Shown piece by piece: positions 1 through 6,288 of a stretch of DNA of 51,561 bases (the first letter of the stretch is position 1; each line of letters begins with the position of its first letter). Location: positions 1-51,561 of IMG/VR virus record IMGVR_UViG_3300028558_000035. One strand, given 5' to 3'. The translations under genes were made by a program, and so were the position numbers. The notes beneath the pieces are model-generated. The model made no database searches. It was not told where the DNA came from and saw only the letters and a list, made by a program, of their open reading frames with translations. The stretch is from a virus.

Positions 1-10
1 GGGGGGGGGG
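1..10. other. G homopolymer at left contig edge
   Basis: The window opens with ten G residues, and a run of sixteen G lies close to the other edge (51524-51539). The surrounding DNA is ordinary coding sequence, and the reading frame of the left-edge gene runs straight into the tract. This looks like a sequencing or assembly artefact at contig termini rather than biology. Confidence 0.6.
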
Positions 11-320
11 TATACTCGCCTTCACGCAACCTACGGTTAATTCGATCTTCGGTGGCTTGGCGCTCCGCGCGCCGAAGCATCAGCGACTCGGCGCGAAGTG
101 CGCCGTCGCGCGTCAGCGTGTAGAAAGGTCCCTCTGGTCTGCCGCGTTGAATGTTTTGCCGGTGCCAGATGTGCAGCAAGCCGAGGCGGCAAAGACCGCC
201 CGCGAGCTCGCGTGCTCCTGACAGCAGTGAGACGGGCATAGTGGCGCCACCGACCCGCAGTAGATGGACGACGATGTCGATCTCGGCCCGGGTGAGGGGG
301 CGGTCGGCTGCGCGGCTCAT
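1..320 (-). CDS. Putative winged-helix DNA-binding protein, 3'-truncated by contig edge
   Basis: An open frame reads leftwards from an ATG at 320 to the edge with no stop, giving at least 105 residues. The translation begins MSRAADRPLTRAEIDIVVHL, then a helical stretch, then GPFYTLTRDGALRAESL, which has the look of the wing and recognition region of a winged-helix protein. The last codons fall in the C tract (antisense of the G run) and are unreliable. The ATG overlaps the stop of the upstream gene (317-547) in ATGA fashion, so the pair is probably translationally coupled. Function is inferred only from fold-like pattern; the C-terminus is missing. Confidence 0.55.
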   Translation of the reverse strand, partial: MSRAADRPLTRAEIDIVVHLLRVGGATMPVSLLSGARELAGGLCRLGLLHIWHRQNIQRGRPEGPFYTLTRDGALRAESLMLRRAERQATEDRINRRLREGEYTPP

Positions 321-547
321 GCTGTCACCCGCGCACTCTCGGGAAGCGCGCGGCCGTCCCGCGTCTGGAAGATCAGTCGGGGAGAAGCGTGCCAGCCGAT
401 GTAGCCAGCGCCGGCATGCAGCGTGCCGTGCCGTCCGATGAAGCGCCGGTTCGACGGGCAGTAAAAAACGAACACCGGCGTCTCGTGGCCCGCGATGTCG
501 CGCCAGATGGCGATAATCTCGCGACCGTCCTGCGGCGCCTCGGTCAT
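317..547 (-). CDS. Conserved-looking small phage protein, 76 aa
   Basis: ATG at 547 gives a 76-residue protein starting MTEAPQDGREIIAIWRDIAG, with VFVFYCPSNRRFIGRHGTLH and GWHASPRLIF later on. An alternative ATG lies at 556. The gene begins immediately beyond the leftmost predicted integrase arm site, so its 5' side borders attP. It is coupled to the next gene by ATGA. I do not recognise the family; aromatic and glycine placement suggests a small beta-rich domain. No function is assigned. Confidence 0.55.
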   Translation of the reverse strand: MTEAPQDGREIIAIWRDIAGHETPVFVFYCPSNRRFIGRHGTLHAGAGYIGWHASPRLIFQTRDGRALPESARVTA

Positions 548-565
548 CGCCCGCATGGGCGCGCT

Positions 566-751
566 GTCAGAATCGCACCCCGGCTTTACCCGGGACTCGC
601 CCCGGTTGCGGCCCGGTTTGTCAGAATCACCGGTAGTAAAATCAATGGGTTGATGCAGGTTCGAATCCTGCTGCCCCGACCAAAATTCCCTAGTCATTTC
701 AAGCTCCGATTCTGACCTAAAGGCCGGTGATTCTGACCGGCGGTTCTGACC
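566..751. repeat. Predicted integrase arm-type binding sites flanking attP core
   Basis: The 9-mer GTCAGAATC occurs at 566-574 and 620-628. Its reverse complement GATTCTGAC occurs at 708-716 and 729-737, and a one-mismatch version GGTTCTGAC occurs at 742-750. The inner pair extends to a perfect 14-bp inverted repeat, GTCAGAATCACCGG at 620-633 against CCGGTGATTCTGAC at 724-737, placed nearly symmetrically around the tRNA-like core. Repeats in opposite orientation on the two sides of a core are typical of arm sites of tyrosine integrases. The repeats are seen directly; binding by the integrase is inferred. Confidence 0.65.
655..682 (+). other. attP core: 3' end of a tRNA gene (T-arm, acceptor strand, CCA)
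   Basis: The segment reads as a tRNA 3' end: T-stem GCAGG (655-659), T-loop TTCGAAT (660-666), T-stem CCTGC (667-671), acceptor strand TGCCCCG (672-678), discriminator A and CCA (680-682). No D-arm or anticodon arm precedes it, so it is not a complete tRNA gene. It lies just beyond the 3' end of the integrase gene, the classic place for attP, and would restore the host tRNA after integration. The implied C1-G72 pair with A73 fits tRNA-Pro, but the anticodon is absent, so the identity is a guess. Confidence 0.85.
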
Positions 752-1019
752 TCGTTCTCGCCGGCGCCAGGGCGCGCTCCCTGAGGAGCTTGGCGAGCGT
801 GGCGCGGCGGGCGATCCGCAGCGGCGGTCCGGTGTGCACGGCCTCGAAGATGAGGTCGGTGCCGGTGGTGTCGAAAAAATTGACCGCGCCGTAGAACTCA
901 AAGCCATTGCGTTCCAAGGCGCGCCGGAACTCGGCATCGGTCCAGTCGCGGCGCGCTCCACGGGGCTCTTCGACCGTCCGGAGGACACCGGGCAGGGCAA
1001 GCTGGCGCTTCCTAGCCAT
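717..1019 (-). CDS. Small protein downstream of integrase, 100 aa
   Basis: The chosen start is the ATG at 1019 (MARKRQLALPGVLRTVEEPR), which overlaps the integrase stop by 8 nt; a second in-frame ATG lies at 1031. The middle reads FEFYGAVNFFDTTGTDLIFE, a compact alpha/beta-looking stretch. The last codons coincide with the right-hand arm repeats of attP, so the C-terminal RSEPPVRITGL may be shaped by those sites. I do not recognise the family. The overlap and direction suggest co-transcription with the integrase. Confidence 0.6.
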   Translation of the reverse strand: MARKRQLALPGVLRTVEEPRGARRDWTDAEFRRALERNGFEFYGAVNFFDTTGTDLIFEAVHTGPPLRIARRATLAKLLRERALAPARTRSEPPVRITGL

Positions 1020-2370
1020 TGGCCCCTCCATCGATCGCGCGCTTGCGCCGGCGGGCGTGCGCTACGCTGGCGATCGCCTGCTCAGTCGCCTTGATGTAGC
1101 GGCCGGTGGTGCGCTCGTTGGTGTGCGTGAGCGCAGCCGAGACGAGCTTGCGGTCGACGCCGGCTTCCTCGGCCTCTGTGGCGCCGCCGGCGCGGCTGTC
1201 CATCAGCCAGACCTCGTCGGGGATGTTCGCGATGCGGGCGATCTGCCGGAACCATTTCCGGTAGCTGCGCTCCTGGATCGGCAGGCCGTGTTCGCCCTTC
1301 ACGATGGCGCCGTGGCGCTCCTCGTGCGGCACGAGCTCGAGCAGCGGGAAGAGCAGGTCGTAGTTCGTTAGCGTGAACACCGCCGCCTGGCGGTACTTCG
1401 ATTTTGACGTGCGGGTGCGCCATCGCCAGCCCGGGATATTCTCCCAGGTATAGGTGCCGGCCCACGGCCGATCGCCGCCATCGAGGACAGTCGCGCCGTT
1501 GCGCCTCGCCTTCTCGAGATCCGCGGCGTTCTTCGGCCGCTCGCCGATGGTGTCCCTCTGGCGCAGCGTCGTCTCGAACTGAGTGGCGACGCCGATCGCC
1601 ATGTAGAGGCCGCGCAGGCCTGGCAGTATGCCGCGCGCCTGCAGATCGAGCGCAGTGCGGATGAAGTCGCGTGTCTGCGCGTAGGTCAGCTCTTGGTTGC
1701 GCGCGCCGCCCTTCTCGAAATTGGTGAGGCTGGTCGCCTTCTCGAGGTCCTCGATCAGCTGCTTGCAGTCTGCCCGGCGCAGCGCCGCGTTGAACCGCAG
1801 CACGGTCTTGACCATGGCGACCGCGTCGTGGGCGCGCTTGATGCGCTCGGGCCCGACCGTTTCGTTGCCCTGCTCGTCGACGTACACCACGGGCTTGCGC
1901 CATTCCTCGTACCAGTGCTGCACGTCGAGGATCGTGAGATTGCGGATAAGGCGCTTGCCGACCGTGGGGCGGATCACCTTCAGGCTGTCGAGGTAGGTCT
2001 TGCGCGTGTTGCCTTTGACGGTACGGAAGCGCGAGCGTGGATGGAGCTCATACCAGTCGCAGGCCGAGTCGATCGTGCCGGTGTAGGGCGGCAGCGCCGG
2101 CAGCGCCTCGGCGTCGTCCTGCTGCCCAGCCTTCGCCTGTGCGTCGAGCCAGGCGTTGAGACGCGCGGTGTGCCGCCGGCAGAGCTCAGCGAGCTCTTCC
2201 TCGCTCGCCTCGGGGGGCAAAGGGATGCACGGATCCGGAAACAGGTCCTTGATCTCGCGGTACTGATCCGCCGGCAAGATCTGACTCGCCATCCAATAGG
2301 GCAGCCGCCGGCCGAGCTCGGGCCGGAAGCGGCCGCCTTTGAGGCCTGGGGTTTTGCCGCGCGGGGGCAT
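1012..2370 (-). CDS. int: Tyrosine-type phage integrase, 452 aa
   Basis: This gene should catalyse integration of the phage at a host tRNA gene. The N-terminal part has the FPDPCIPLPPEAS and CRRHTARLNAWL stretch, followed by a core-binding helical region around residues 95-215. Candidate catalytic residues are R270 (QFETTLRQRD), a lysine near K323-K325 (RTSKSKYR), R393 in MDSRAGG, H416 (THTNERTTG) and Y425 (GRYI). The usual HxxR box is replaced by D-S-R, a variant I believe is common in Rhizobiales phage integrases. The predicted attP lies just past its 3' end. The ATG at 2370 was chosen; the N-terminus overlaps the upstream gene by 185 nt, so a later start (2292) remains possible. Confidence 0.9.
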   Translation of the reverse strand: MPPRGKTPGLKGGRFRPELGRRLPYWMASQILPADQYREIKDLFPDPCIPLPPEASEEELAELCRRHTARLNAWLDAQAKAGQQDDAEALPALPPYTGTIDSACDWYELHPRSRFRTVKGNTRKTYLDSLKVIRPTVGKRLIRNLTILDVQHWYEEWRKPVVYVDEQGNETVGPERIKRAHDAVAMVKTVLRFNAALRRADCKQLIEDLEKATSLTNFEKGGARNQELTYAQTRDFIRTALDLQARGILPGLRGLYMAIGVATQFETTLRQRDTIGERPKNAADLEKARRNGATVLDGGDRPWAGTYTWENIPGWRWRTRTSKSKYRQAAVFTLTNYDLLFPLLELVPHEERHGAIVKGEHGLPIQERSYRKWFRQIARIANIPDEVWLMDSRAGGATEAEEAGVDRKLVSAALTHTNERTTGRYIKATEQAIASVAHARRRKRAIDGGANG

Positions 2371-2668
2371 TGAAGTCTTCCGGTCCGTCCTCCTGGACGG
2401 GTTCGGGTGCTGGTCCGGCAGCATTGCGGGCAACCCCTTCGTGATGGTCAAGCCAGGCTTTGACCTTCTCCCAGTTTCGGCCCTTCCAGAGGGCGCTTTC
2501 CCTGGGGAAAGTCGGATCACGCTCGCACTCACGCAACGCGGCACGGAAGCTCTCCCACCCCATGTGCGGGGCGATTCGCAGATGCAGCTGTCGCTCGGTG
2601 ACGTAGAGGCCATTGGCCTGCGCCTCCTTGCGGGCCTCGCGGGCGTCAGCTGCAGCGGCGTCTGTCAT
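2186..2668 (-). CDS. Putative winged-helix protein upstream of integrase, 160 aa
   Basis: The ATG at 2668 sits in an ATGA overlap with the stop of the ACP-like gene. The first 90 residues look genuine: YVTERQLHLRIAPHMGWESF followed by LWKGRNWEKVKAWLDHHEG, a pattern of a small helix-turn-helix or excisionase-like protein. The last 60 residues are arginine and proline rich and overlap the integrase N-terminus in another frame. The true protein may therefore end earlier through a frameshift, or the overlap may be real. Being directly upstream of int suggests a recombination-directionality or regulatory role, but this is inference. Confidence 0.5.
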   Translation of the reverse strand: MTDAAAADAREARKEAQANGLYVTERQLHLRIAPHMGWESFRAALRECERDPTFPRESALWKGRNWEKVKAWLDHHEGVARNAAGPAPEPVQEDGPEDFNAPARQNPRPQRRPLPARARPAAALLDGESDLAGGSVPRDQGPVSGSVHPFAPRGERGRAR

Positions 2669-2919
2669 GCGGCATCCCGCGAAAGGTCGCGCAGGATCCC
2701 GACGATGTCGTCGATCGTCTTGAAGCCGCCGGCGAACTCGTCGTCGCGCAGGTCGATGCCGAAGCGCTCCTCGATCGCCATGCCGATCTCGAGGACGTCG
2801 AGCGCATCGCCGCCGAGATCCTGGACGATGTCCGCGCCAGGCCGGCAGTCCTCGATCGCGCGATTGAGTTGCCGGGCCACGATCGCGGTTACCGCGTCGC
2901 GCAAGTTCTGCTTTTCCAT
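2665..2919 (-). CDS. Acyl-carrier-protein-like protein lacking the phosphopantetheine serine, 84 aa
   Basis: The 84 residues match the four-helix acyl carrier protein pattern in length and order: an acidic first helix, then DLGGDALDVLEIGMAIEERF, then GIDLRDDEF and FKTIDDIVGILRDL. In ordinary ACPs the second helix opens with D-S-L, where serine carries the phosphopantetheine arm. Here the codon is GCG, giving D38-A39-L40, so the protein should be unable to carry an acyl group. It is ATGA-coupled to both neighbours in the leftward operon. Possible roles include a structural partner or a decoy of host ACP-binding enzymes; these are guesses. The family resemblance is strong by eye. Confidence 0.75.
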   Translation of the reverse strand: MEKQNLRDAVTAIVARQLNRAIEDCRPGADIVQDLGGDALDVLEIGMAIEERFGIDLRDDEFAGGFKTIDDIVGILRDLSRDAA

Positions 2920-3164
2920 CACGCGGCCTCTCGGTCGATCCGGGTTTCGCCGCAACGGACACAACGCGCGGTGATCGTATCGATGTAAAGAAAGCTGTGC
3001 GCGCACAGCAGCGCCGGCCCGGTTTCCTCCTCGTAATTGAAATCGCCGTCCGCGCACGCGCTGCAGAGTGGCGGATCGAGCGAGGCCCAGCTGCAGGGGC
3101 CGTTCTCGGTCATGCAAGCGCGATCGTCGGTGCAGCCGCAGCCTTCGCAAATGAGCATCGTCAT
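2919..3164 (-). CDS. Cysteine-rich, probably zinc-binding protein, 81 aa
   Basis: Ten cysteines fall within 81 residues: C6, C9, C11, C17, C24, C34, C37, C54, C68 and C71. They are arranged as CEGCGCTDDRAC, PLCSAC and CVRC, so one or two zinc ribbons or knuckles are likely. The N-terminal half, with DDRAC and GPCSWA, looks like a motif seen in small phage proteins. The gene overlaps both neighbours by ATGA and is expressed with the ACP-like gene. A nucleic-acid or protein-binding role is plausible; no function is known to me. Confidence 0.65.
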   Translation of the reverse strand: MTMLICEGCGCTDDRACMTENGPCSWASLDPPLCSACADGDFNYEEETGPALLCAHSFLYIDTITARCVRCGETRIDREAA

Positions 3165-3523
3165 GCCTCCTCGGGTTGGCGCGCGTGGGCACGTTGACGA
3201 TCGACGAGGCGCCGGCGCAGGTCGACGGACAGCGAGCGCAGGTCGACGAGCACAAGCGCCTCGTTCAAGCGCCAGGCGGCGGCCGTAGCGGCGGCATTGT
3301 CGCCGGCGGCGTGCGCGGCGCGCACGTGAGCCAGTGCCATTGCCGCCTCATCCAGCGGAGCAGCAATCCGCCGGAGTCCTTCGGACACGGGATCCGTCGG
3401 CGCTGCGGCCGCCGCCTCGGGGGTCCGCCCGGCGGCCTCGTCGCCCGTTCGTTCGGGAGGAAGGAACGGGGCGTCGTCGCGATCGCCGGGCGGAAGGGAA
3501 AACGCAGCGTTATTGCGAGACAT
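3161..3523 (-). CDS. Unknown alanine-rich helical protein, 120 aa
   Basis: The ATG at 3523 (MSRNNAAFSLPPGDRDDAPF) is preferred over one at 3553 because it sits at the usual short overlap with the preceding gene. The first 50 residues are disordered-looking and rich in proline, alanine and acid. The rest (residues 55-115) is strongly helical, with AAPLDEAAMALAHVRAAHAA and LRSLSVDLRRRLVDRQRA. I do not recognise it. It is part of the tightly overlapping chain of small early leftward genes. Confidence 0.55.
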   Translation of the reverse strand: MSRNNAAFSLPPGDRDDAPFLPPERTGDEAAGRTPEAAAAAPTDPVSEGLRRIAAPLDEAAMALAHVRAAHAAGDNAAATAAAWRLNEALVLVDLRSLSVDLRRRLVDRQRAHARQPEEA

Positions 3524-3707
3524 GGCGAAGCTCCTTCTGTTGGAGACGCTCACTCACGCGGTGGTCGGGAGGGCAGCCGGCGGCATCGCGCACGCGATCG
3601 AGCGCGGCCAGGGCGAAGGTGTTGTCGGCTTCCAGCGCGCGCTCCATTTCGGTGCGCAGCACGAGCTCGACGTAGGTGCGGGGCAGGGTCTGCAGCGCCA
3701 TCGTCAA
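3510..3707 (-). CDS. Small helical protein, 65 aa
   Basis: The translation starts MTMALQTLPRTYVELVLRTE and continues with EADNTFALAALDRVRDAAG, giving two predicted amphipathic helices. Starts at 3707 and 3701 are both possible; 3707 gives the ATGA overlap with the upstream gene. It overlaps the downstream gene by 14 nt. No family is recognised. Size, coupling and lack of cysteines or membrane segments suggest a small regulatory or adaptor protein. Confidence 0.55.
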   Translation of the reverse strand: MTMALQTLPRTYVELVLRTEMERALEADNTFALAALDRVRDAAGCPPDHRVSERLQQKELRHVSQ

Positions 3708-3901
3708 TCCCGCCGGTAGAAGGGATAGAGGCGCTTGATGTCCTCGCGGGCAAATCCGTGCGCCGCAAGCACCAGCAGGATGTAGCCGTCGGGCATGTCG
3801 CGATGCAGGTAGGTGCGCGCGACGCGCCGCAGGCGCGCCGCTTCGAGCACGTCGCGGTGGCGCTGCTCCCTTTCGGCGATATGCTGCGCGAGATCGCTCA
3901 T
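3704..3901 (-). CDS. Small basic helical protein, 65 aa
   Basis: The ATG at 3901 (MSDLAQHIAEREQRHRDVLE) overlaps the stop of the upstream gene, while the longer open frame upstream of it reads like non-coding shadow. The protein is helical and charged, with RRVARTYLHRDMPDGYILLV followed by HGFAREDIKRLYPF, which has a helix-turn-helix flavour. It lies in the leftward chain of overlapping small genes. No function is recognised. Confidence 0.55.
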   Translation of the reverse strand: MSDLAQHIAEREQRHRDVLEAARLRRVARTYLHRDMPDGYILLVLAAHGFAREDIKRLYPFYRRD

Positions 3902-4125
3902 GGCGTCCGATCCAGCGCGCGGTGGTACAGTCTGACTTGCGTCGTGCTGTTTAGGTCGACCAGCGTCGATGCCGCGCGGCCCTGCACTTCTAGGGCTTGC
4001 AGCATCTGCTTCACGTGCGAACGCGACCAGCAATCGACCATGGTGTGCACCCGCGTGGCATCAAGTCCGGGTGCATCCTCCGGCAGCAGCTCTTCGATCG
4101 TGCTGAGGAAATCGTCGGCGGCCAC
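3898..4125 (-). CDS. Small unknown protein, 75 aa
   Basis: The protein begins MAADDFLSTIEELLPEDAPG and contains VHTMVDCWSRSHVKQMLQAL, a good amphipathic helix, then VDLNSTTQVRLYHRALDR. It follows the XRE regulator with a 4-nt gap and overlaps the next gene by ATGA. The family is not recognised; it may act with the adjacent regulator, but nothing in the sequence proves that. Confidence 0.55.
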   Translation of the reverse strand: MAADDFLSTIEELLPEDAPGLDATRVHTMVDCWSRSHVKQMLQALEVQGRAASTLVDLNSTTQVRLYHRALDRTP

Positions 4126-4129
4126 GGGT

Positions 4130-4543
4130 TTACTCCGCTGCCTGGCTGAGCGCGCGGGTGCGGCCGGCGAGCCCGCGGGCGACGTCGATCAGCGCGCGGC
4201 GGTCCGCGTTGAGAGTGATTGCCGTGAAGTGCTCGGCGAGTTCGTTGGCGCCGGTGATCGTGAAGAAGTCCGTGATCAGATCGGGTGCGCTGGTGGGTGC
4301 ATTCGGGCCTCGTCCGGGCTGGCCCTCGAAAAAGAATGATACGGGCACCGTGAGCGCGTCGGCGATCTGCTGCAGCCTGCTCGAGCCAACGCGATTGGTG
4401 CCGCGCTCGTACTTCTGCACCTGCTGGAAGGTGAGGCCGATCGCGTCACCGAGCTTCTCCTGGCTCAGGCTGAGCATCATGCGGCGCATGCGGATGCGGG
4501 TGCCGACGTGCTTGTCGATCGGGTTCGGGGATTTCTTCGCCAT
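4130..4543 (-). CDS. XRE-family transcriptional regulator, 137 aa
   Basis: A helix-turn-helix domain of the Cro/CI/XRE family spans about residues 12-70. MLSLSQEKLGDAIGLTFQQV forms the first helices and VQKYERGTNRVGSSRLQQIA the recognition and following helix, then VPVSFFFEG. The C-terminal half has no peptidase signature, so it is not a LexA-like self-cleaving repressor. Near-identical domain architecture is abundant in Rhizobiales genomes, which supports that host group. It is the third gene of the leftward operon and may regulate that operon or host genes. It is distinct from the switch repressor at 5912-6232. Confidence 0.85.
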   Translation of the reverse strand: MAKKSPNPIDKHVGTRIRMRRMMLSLSQEKLGDAIGLTFQQVQKYERGTNRVGSSRLQQIADALTVPVSFFFEGQPGRGPNAPTSAPDLITDFFTITGANELAEHFTAITLNADRRALIDVARGLAGRTRALSQAAE

Positions 4544-4555
4544 TGACGCTACTCC

Positions 4556-5083
4556 CTACGGTTTGGCGGATGCGAGCGACGTGCGCCCGCGGTGGGGCGC
4601 ATGCGCGGTGAGACGGCCGAGATCGATGTGGCCGCAGTCGCTGAACGAGCAGCCGTTACGGAGCCCGTATTTTCTGGTGAGATCGCCGACGCGATACATG
4701 ACGGGGTTTGTGGTGACGTGCCGCGCGCCCTTCGCCCAATGCTGCGCGAAGTCGCAGGCGTCGCCGCTGTGGTGCAGGGAATTAGGGCGGTGCGATTTCG
4801 CCCAGGAATAGCAGTGCACCTTGCCCTTGAAGCCGCGCGCGACGACGTCGGCGATGAACGGCGCGATCTTCGGCGCGAAGTCGGACGACACCGTGATCGG
4901 CCCGGCGGCGCTGTCGATCGTCACGAGCTCGCCGGCGTTTGCCTTCGTGGCGAAGACGAAGGCGCCGATCGCGATGATGGCGCCGATCGTTGCTATGGTG
5001 GCCAGCACCACAGGCACTGTGACGTCGGCAGCTTCCCTCAAAAGATACTCGGCACGCTCACTGTTGAAGTGGCGCGGTGTCAT
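4556..5083 (-). CDS. Membrane-anchored M15-type peptidase (D,D-peptidase-like), 175 aa
   Basis: A transmembrane segment at residues 21-47 (VTVPVVLATIATIGAIIAIG) precedes a domain with the M15 zinc-peptidase pattern: H104-H105-S-G-D108-A-C-D111 and later C150-G-H152-I-D154-L-G. These peptidases cut peptide crosslinks of peptidoglycan; the anchor would place the domain in the periplasm. It resembles a signal-anchor endolysin but lies in the early leftward operon, far from the lysis cassette. It could assist lysis, remodel the wall or alter the lysogen surface. Its ATG overlaps the stop of the HNH gene. Confidence 0.7.
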   Translation of the reverse strand: MTPRHFNSERAEYLLREAADVTVPVVLATIATIGAIIAIGAFVFATKANAGELVTIDSAAGPITVSSDFAPKIAPFIADVVARGFKGKVHCYSWAKSHRPNSLHHSGDACDFAQHWAKGARHVTTNPVMYRVGDLTRKYGLRNGCSFSDCGHIDLGRLTAHAPHRGRTSLASAKP

Positions 5084-5523
5084 GACTGCTCCTGTAGGAA
5101 CTGGTAGCGACGCGCCATGAAGGCGGCGTGCTTCTCCGCGTGCGTCAGGCGCGGCTTCACGGGGCCGGAGACGCTCTTGCTGAGCCGCGAGCGGCGACCG
5201 GCAGGCAGCGAATGAGCGCCTAGCCCCGGGCCGGTGACGCCGAGATTACGCAGGCGAATGCGCTTCACCTTGGCGACGGTGGGAGTGACGTTTTTCGCGC
5301 CGTCCAGGCGATTGCAGATCAGGTGGCCGACGCCGGTGCTCTTGCCGCCGAGCGCCTTCGGCGTACCGATGTGGCTCTCGTCCCAGGCCTGGCCGGGCGT
5401 CACCGGGAGCTGGCAGTGGACGCAGATGGGGTGTTCGCCGAGGCCGGCGAGATGCGCTGCAAGGCGCTCGCGGCTGTAAAGCTCGTCCCGCTTCTTGGTG
5501 CCAAAACGCGGTTTGTACGCCAT
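5080..5523 (-). CDS. HNH-type endonuclease-like protein, 147 aa
   Basis: The start at 5523 (MAYKPRFGTKKRDELYSRER) was chosen because the longer frame runs through the operator region. The zinc-binding CVHC pair (C34, C37), D48-E-S-H51 and G66-HLICNR with H67 and N71 match the ordering of an HNH beta-beta-alpha metal domain. A basic C-terminal tail follows. It is the first gene of the leftward operon, directly behind the PL-type promoter. HNH proteins at such positions can act in packaging, homing or restriction; which applies here cannot be told. Confidence 0.65.
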   Translation of the reverse strand: MAYKPRFGTKKRDELYSRERLAAHLAGLGEHPICVHCQLPVTPGQAWDESHIGTPKALGGKSTGVGHLICNRLDGAKNVTPTVAKVKRIRLRNLGVTGPGLGAHSLPAGRRSRLSKSVSGPVKPRLTHAEKHAAFMARRYQFLQEQS

Positions 5524-5557
5524 CGCCGAATCCCCTGCGCGATTTGATTCGGCTGTC

Positions 5558-5607
5558 AGCTTACAGTTGAGCTGTATACTCGTCAAATAAAATACAGCTA
5601 GACTGTA
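5558..5607 (-). promoter_or_regulatory. PL-like leftward promoter with two operators (TACAG-N5-CTGTA)
   Basis: Two perfect dyads of the form TACAG-N5-CTGTA lie at 5562-5576 and 5593-5607, 31 bp apart (about three helical turns). Read leftwards, TTGACG (complement of 5581-5586) and TAAGCT (complement of 5558-5563) form a -35/-10 pair with 17-bp spacing, and the first operator fills the space between them. The second operator covers the region upstream of -35. A further CTGTAA/TTACAG arrangement continues to 5620. The same layout recurs at 6289-6316 before cro, so one regulator probably controls both promoters. Confidence 0.75.
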
Positions 5608-5727
5608 AGTCAGTTTACAGGGCGGCGGCGCGTTAACCGCTTCGGCAAATATACCGGCTTGCCGCCCGCAGGGTTGAGAGCGGACGATTTACAGCCCGCG
5701 GACGGGCATCGTGCATAGGGGTGGGTT

Positions 5728-5925
5728 ATGAGTAGCGTGTTGGATTACGAAAAGCGGTCAGCCGCGCTGAAACCGAAGGAAGGTCACGAAAGCTGGTATC
5801 TGCGTCAGGCGGCGCAGATCGTCGCGCAGCTCCCGGACGACGATAAGGCGGCGCTTTGCATCCTGGCCTGGGCGGCCGCGATGGTGAACCTCGCAAGATC
5901 CGGCGGGGTCATCACGCCCGTTTAG
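5728..5925 (+). CDS. Small unknown protein between PL and the repressor, 65 aa
   Basis: The ATG at 5728 is preceded by an aggggtggg Shine-Dalgarno-like stretch. The product starts MSSVLDYEKRSAALKPKEGH and has a helical core LRQAAQIVAQLPDDDKAAL followed by CILAWAAAMVNLA. It is transcribed towards the repressor gene and overlaps its 3' end by 14 nt. Its transcript would be antisense to the end of the repressor message, which could matter for the switch. No family is recognised. Confidence 0.5.
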   Translation: MSSVLDYEKRSAALKPKEGHESWYLRQAAQIVAQLPDDDKAALCILAWAAAMVNLARSGGVITPV

Positions 5926-6232
5926 CGAGGCCGGCCTTCTCGAGACGCTCGATCTCGATGGCGAGCGCGTGTGGAAGACCCGCGCGCTCGCCGAAATAGA
6001 TGAAATCCAGGCTGGCACCTGTGCGGCGCACCACCGCCATCGCGTTGTCGATCCCGATCCTGTTGTCGCCGGTTTCGGCGTTGTTCCACGCCGAGATGCC
6101 TATGCCACAGGTCCGCGCAAACTCCGACTGGCTGATCTCCCGTTCTCGCCGCTGCAGCACACCGTAGGCTCGGCGAATCAAGCCGAGGCGCTCGCCAATG
6201 GCCTTCGGGGAATCGAGACGCGGGGCTGCCAT
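5912..6232 (-). CDS. CI-like phage repressor (XRE family), 106 aa
   Basis: The ATG at 6232 gives MAAPRLDSPKAIGERLGLIR followed by an XRE helix-turn-helix (about residues 30-60: ISQSEFARTCGIGISAWNNA, then ETGDNRIGIDNAM) and a short tail ending DFIYFGERAGLPHALAIEIE. There is no self-cleavage domain, so induction would need an antirepressor or another route. It faces away from the Cro-like gene with the shared operator at 6298-6312 between them, the standard lysis-lysogeny arrangement. Repression of PL and PR is inferred from the identical operators. Confidence 0.8.
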   Translation of the reverse strand: MAAPRLDSPKAIGERLGLIRRAYGVLQRREREISQSEFARTCGIGISAWNNAETGDNRIGIDNAMAVVRRTGASLDFIYFGERAGLPHALAIEIERLEKAGLAKRA

Positions 6233-6288
6233 AATGGTCGGCAGCGTTTCAAACTGCGCGCGAAGCGGCCATCGCGCAGACGCCAAAC

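Noticed and set aside
1-10. Natural homopolymer ends of a linear phage genome
   Set aside because: The G runs are unequal, one is followed by AT-rich non-phage-like sequence, and a coding frame runs into the other; an artefact is simpler.
600-682. Complete tRNA gene
   Set aside because: Only the T-arm, acceptor 3' strand and CCA are present; no 5' acceptor strand, D-arm or anticodon arm fits upstream. It is an attachment-site remnant.
317-1000. Single long leftward ORF of 227 codons
   Set aside because: Its N-terminal two thirds run through the integrase-side gene in another frame and through the tRNA-like core. Only the last 76 codons look like a protein.
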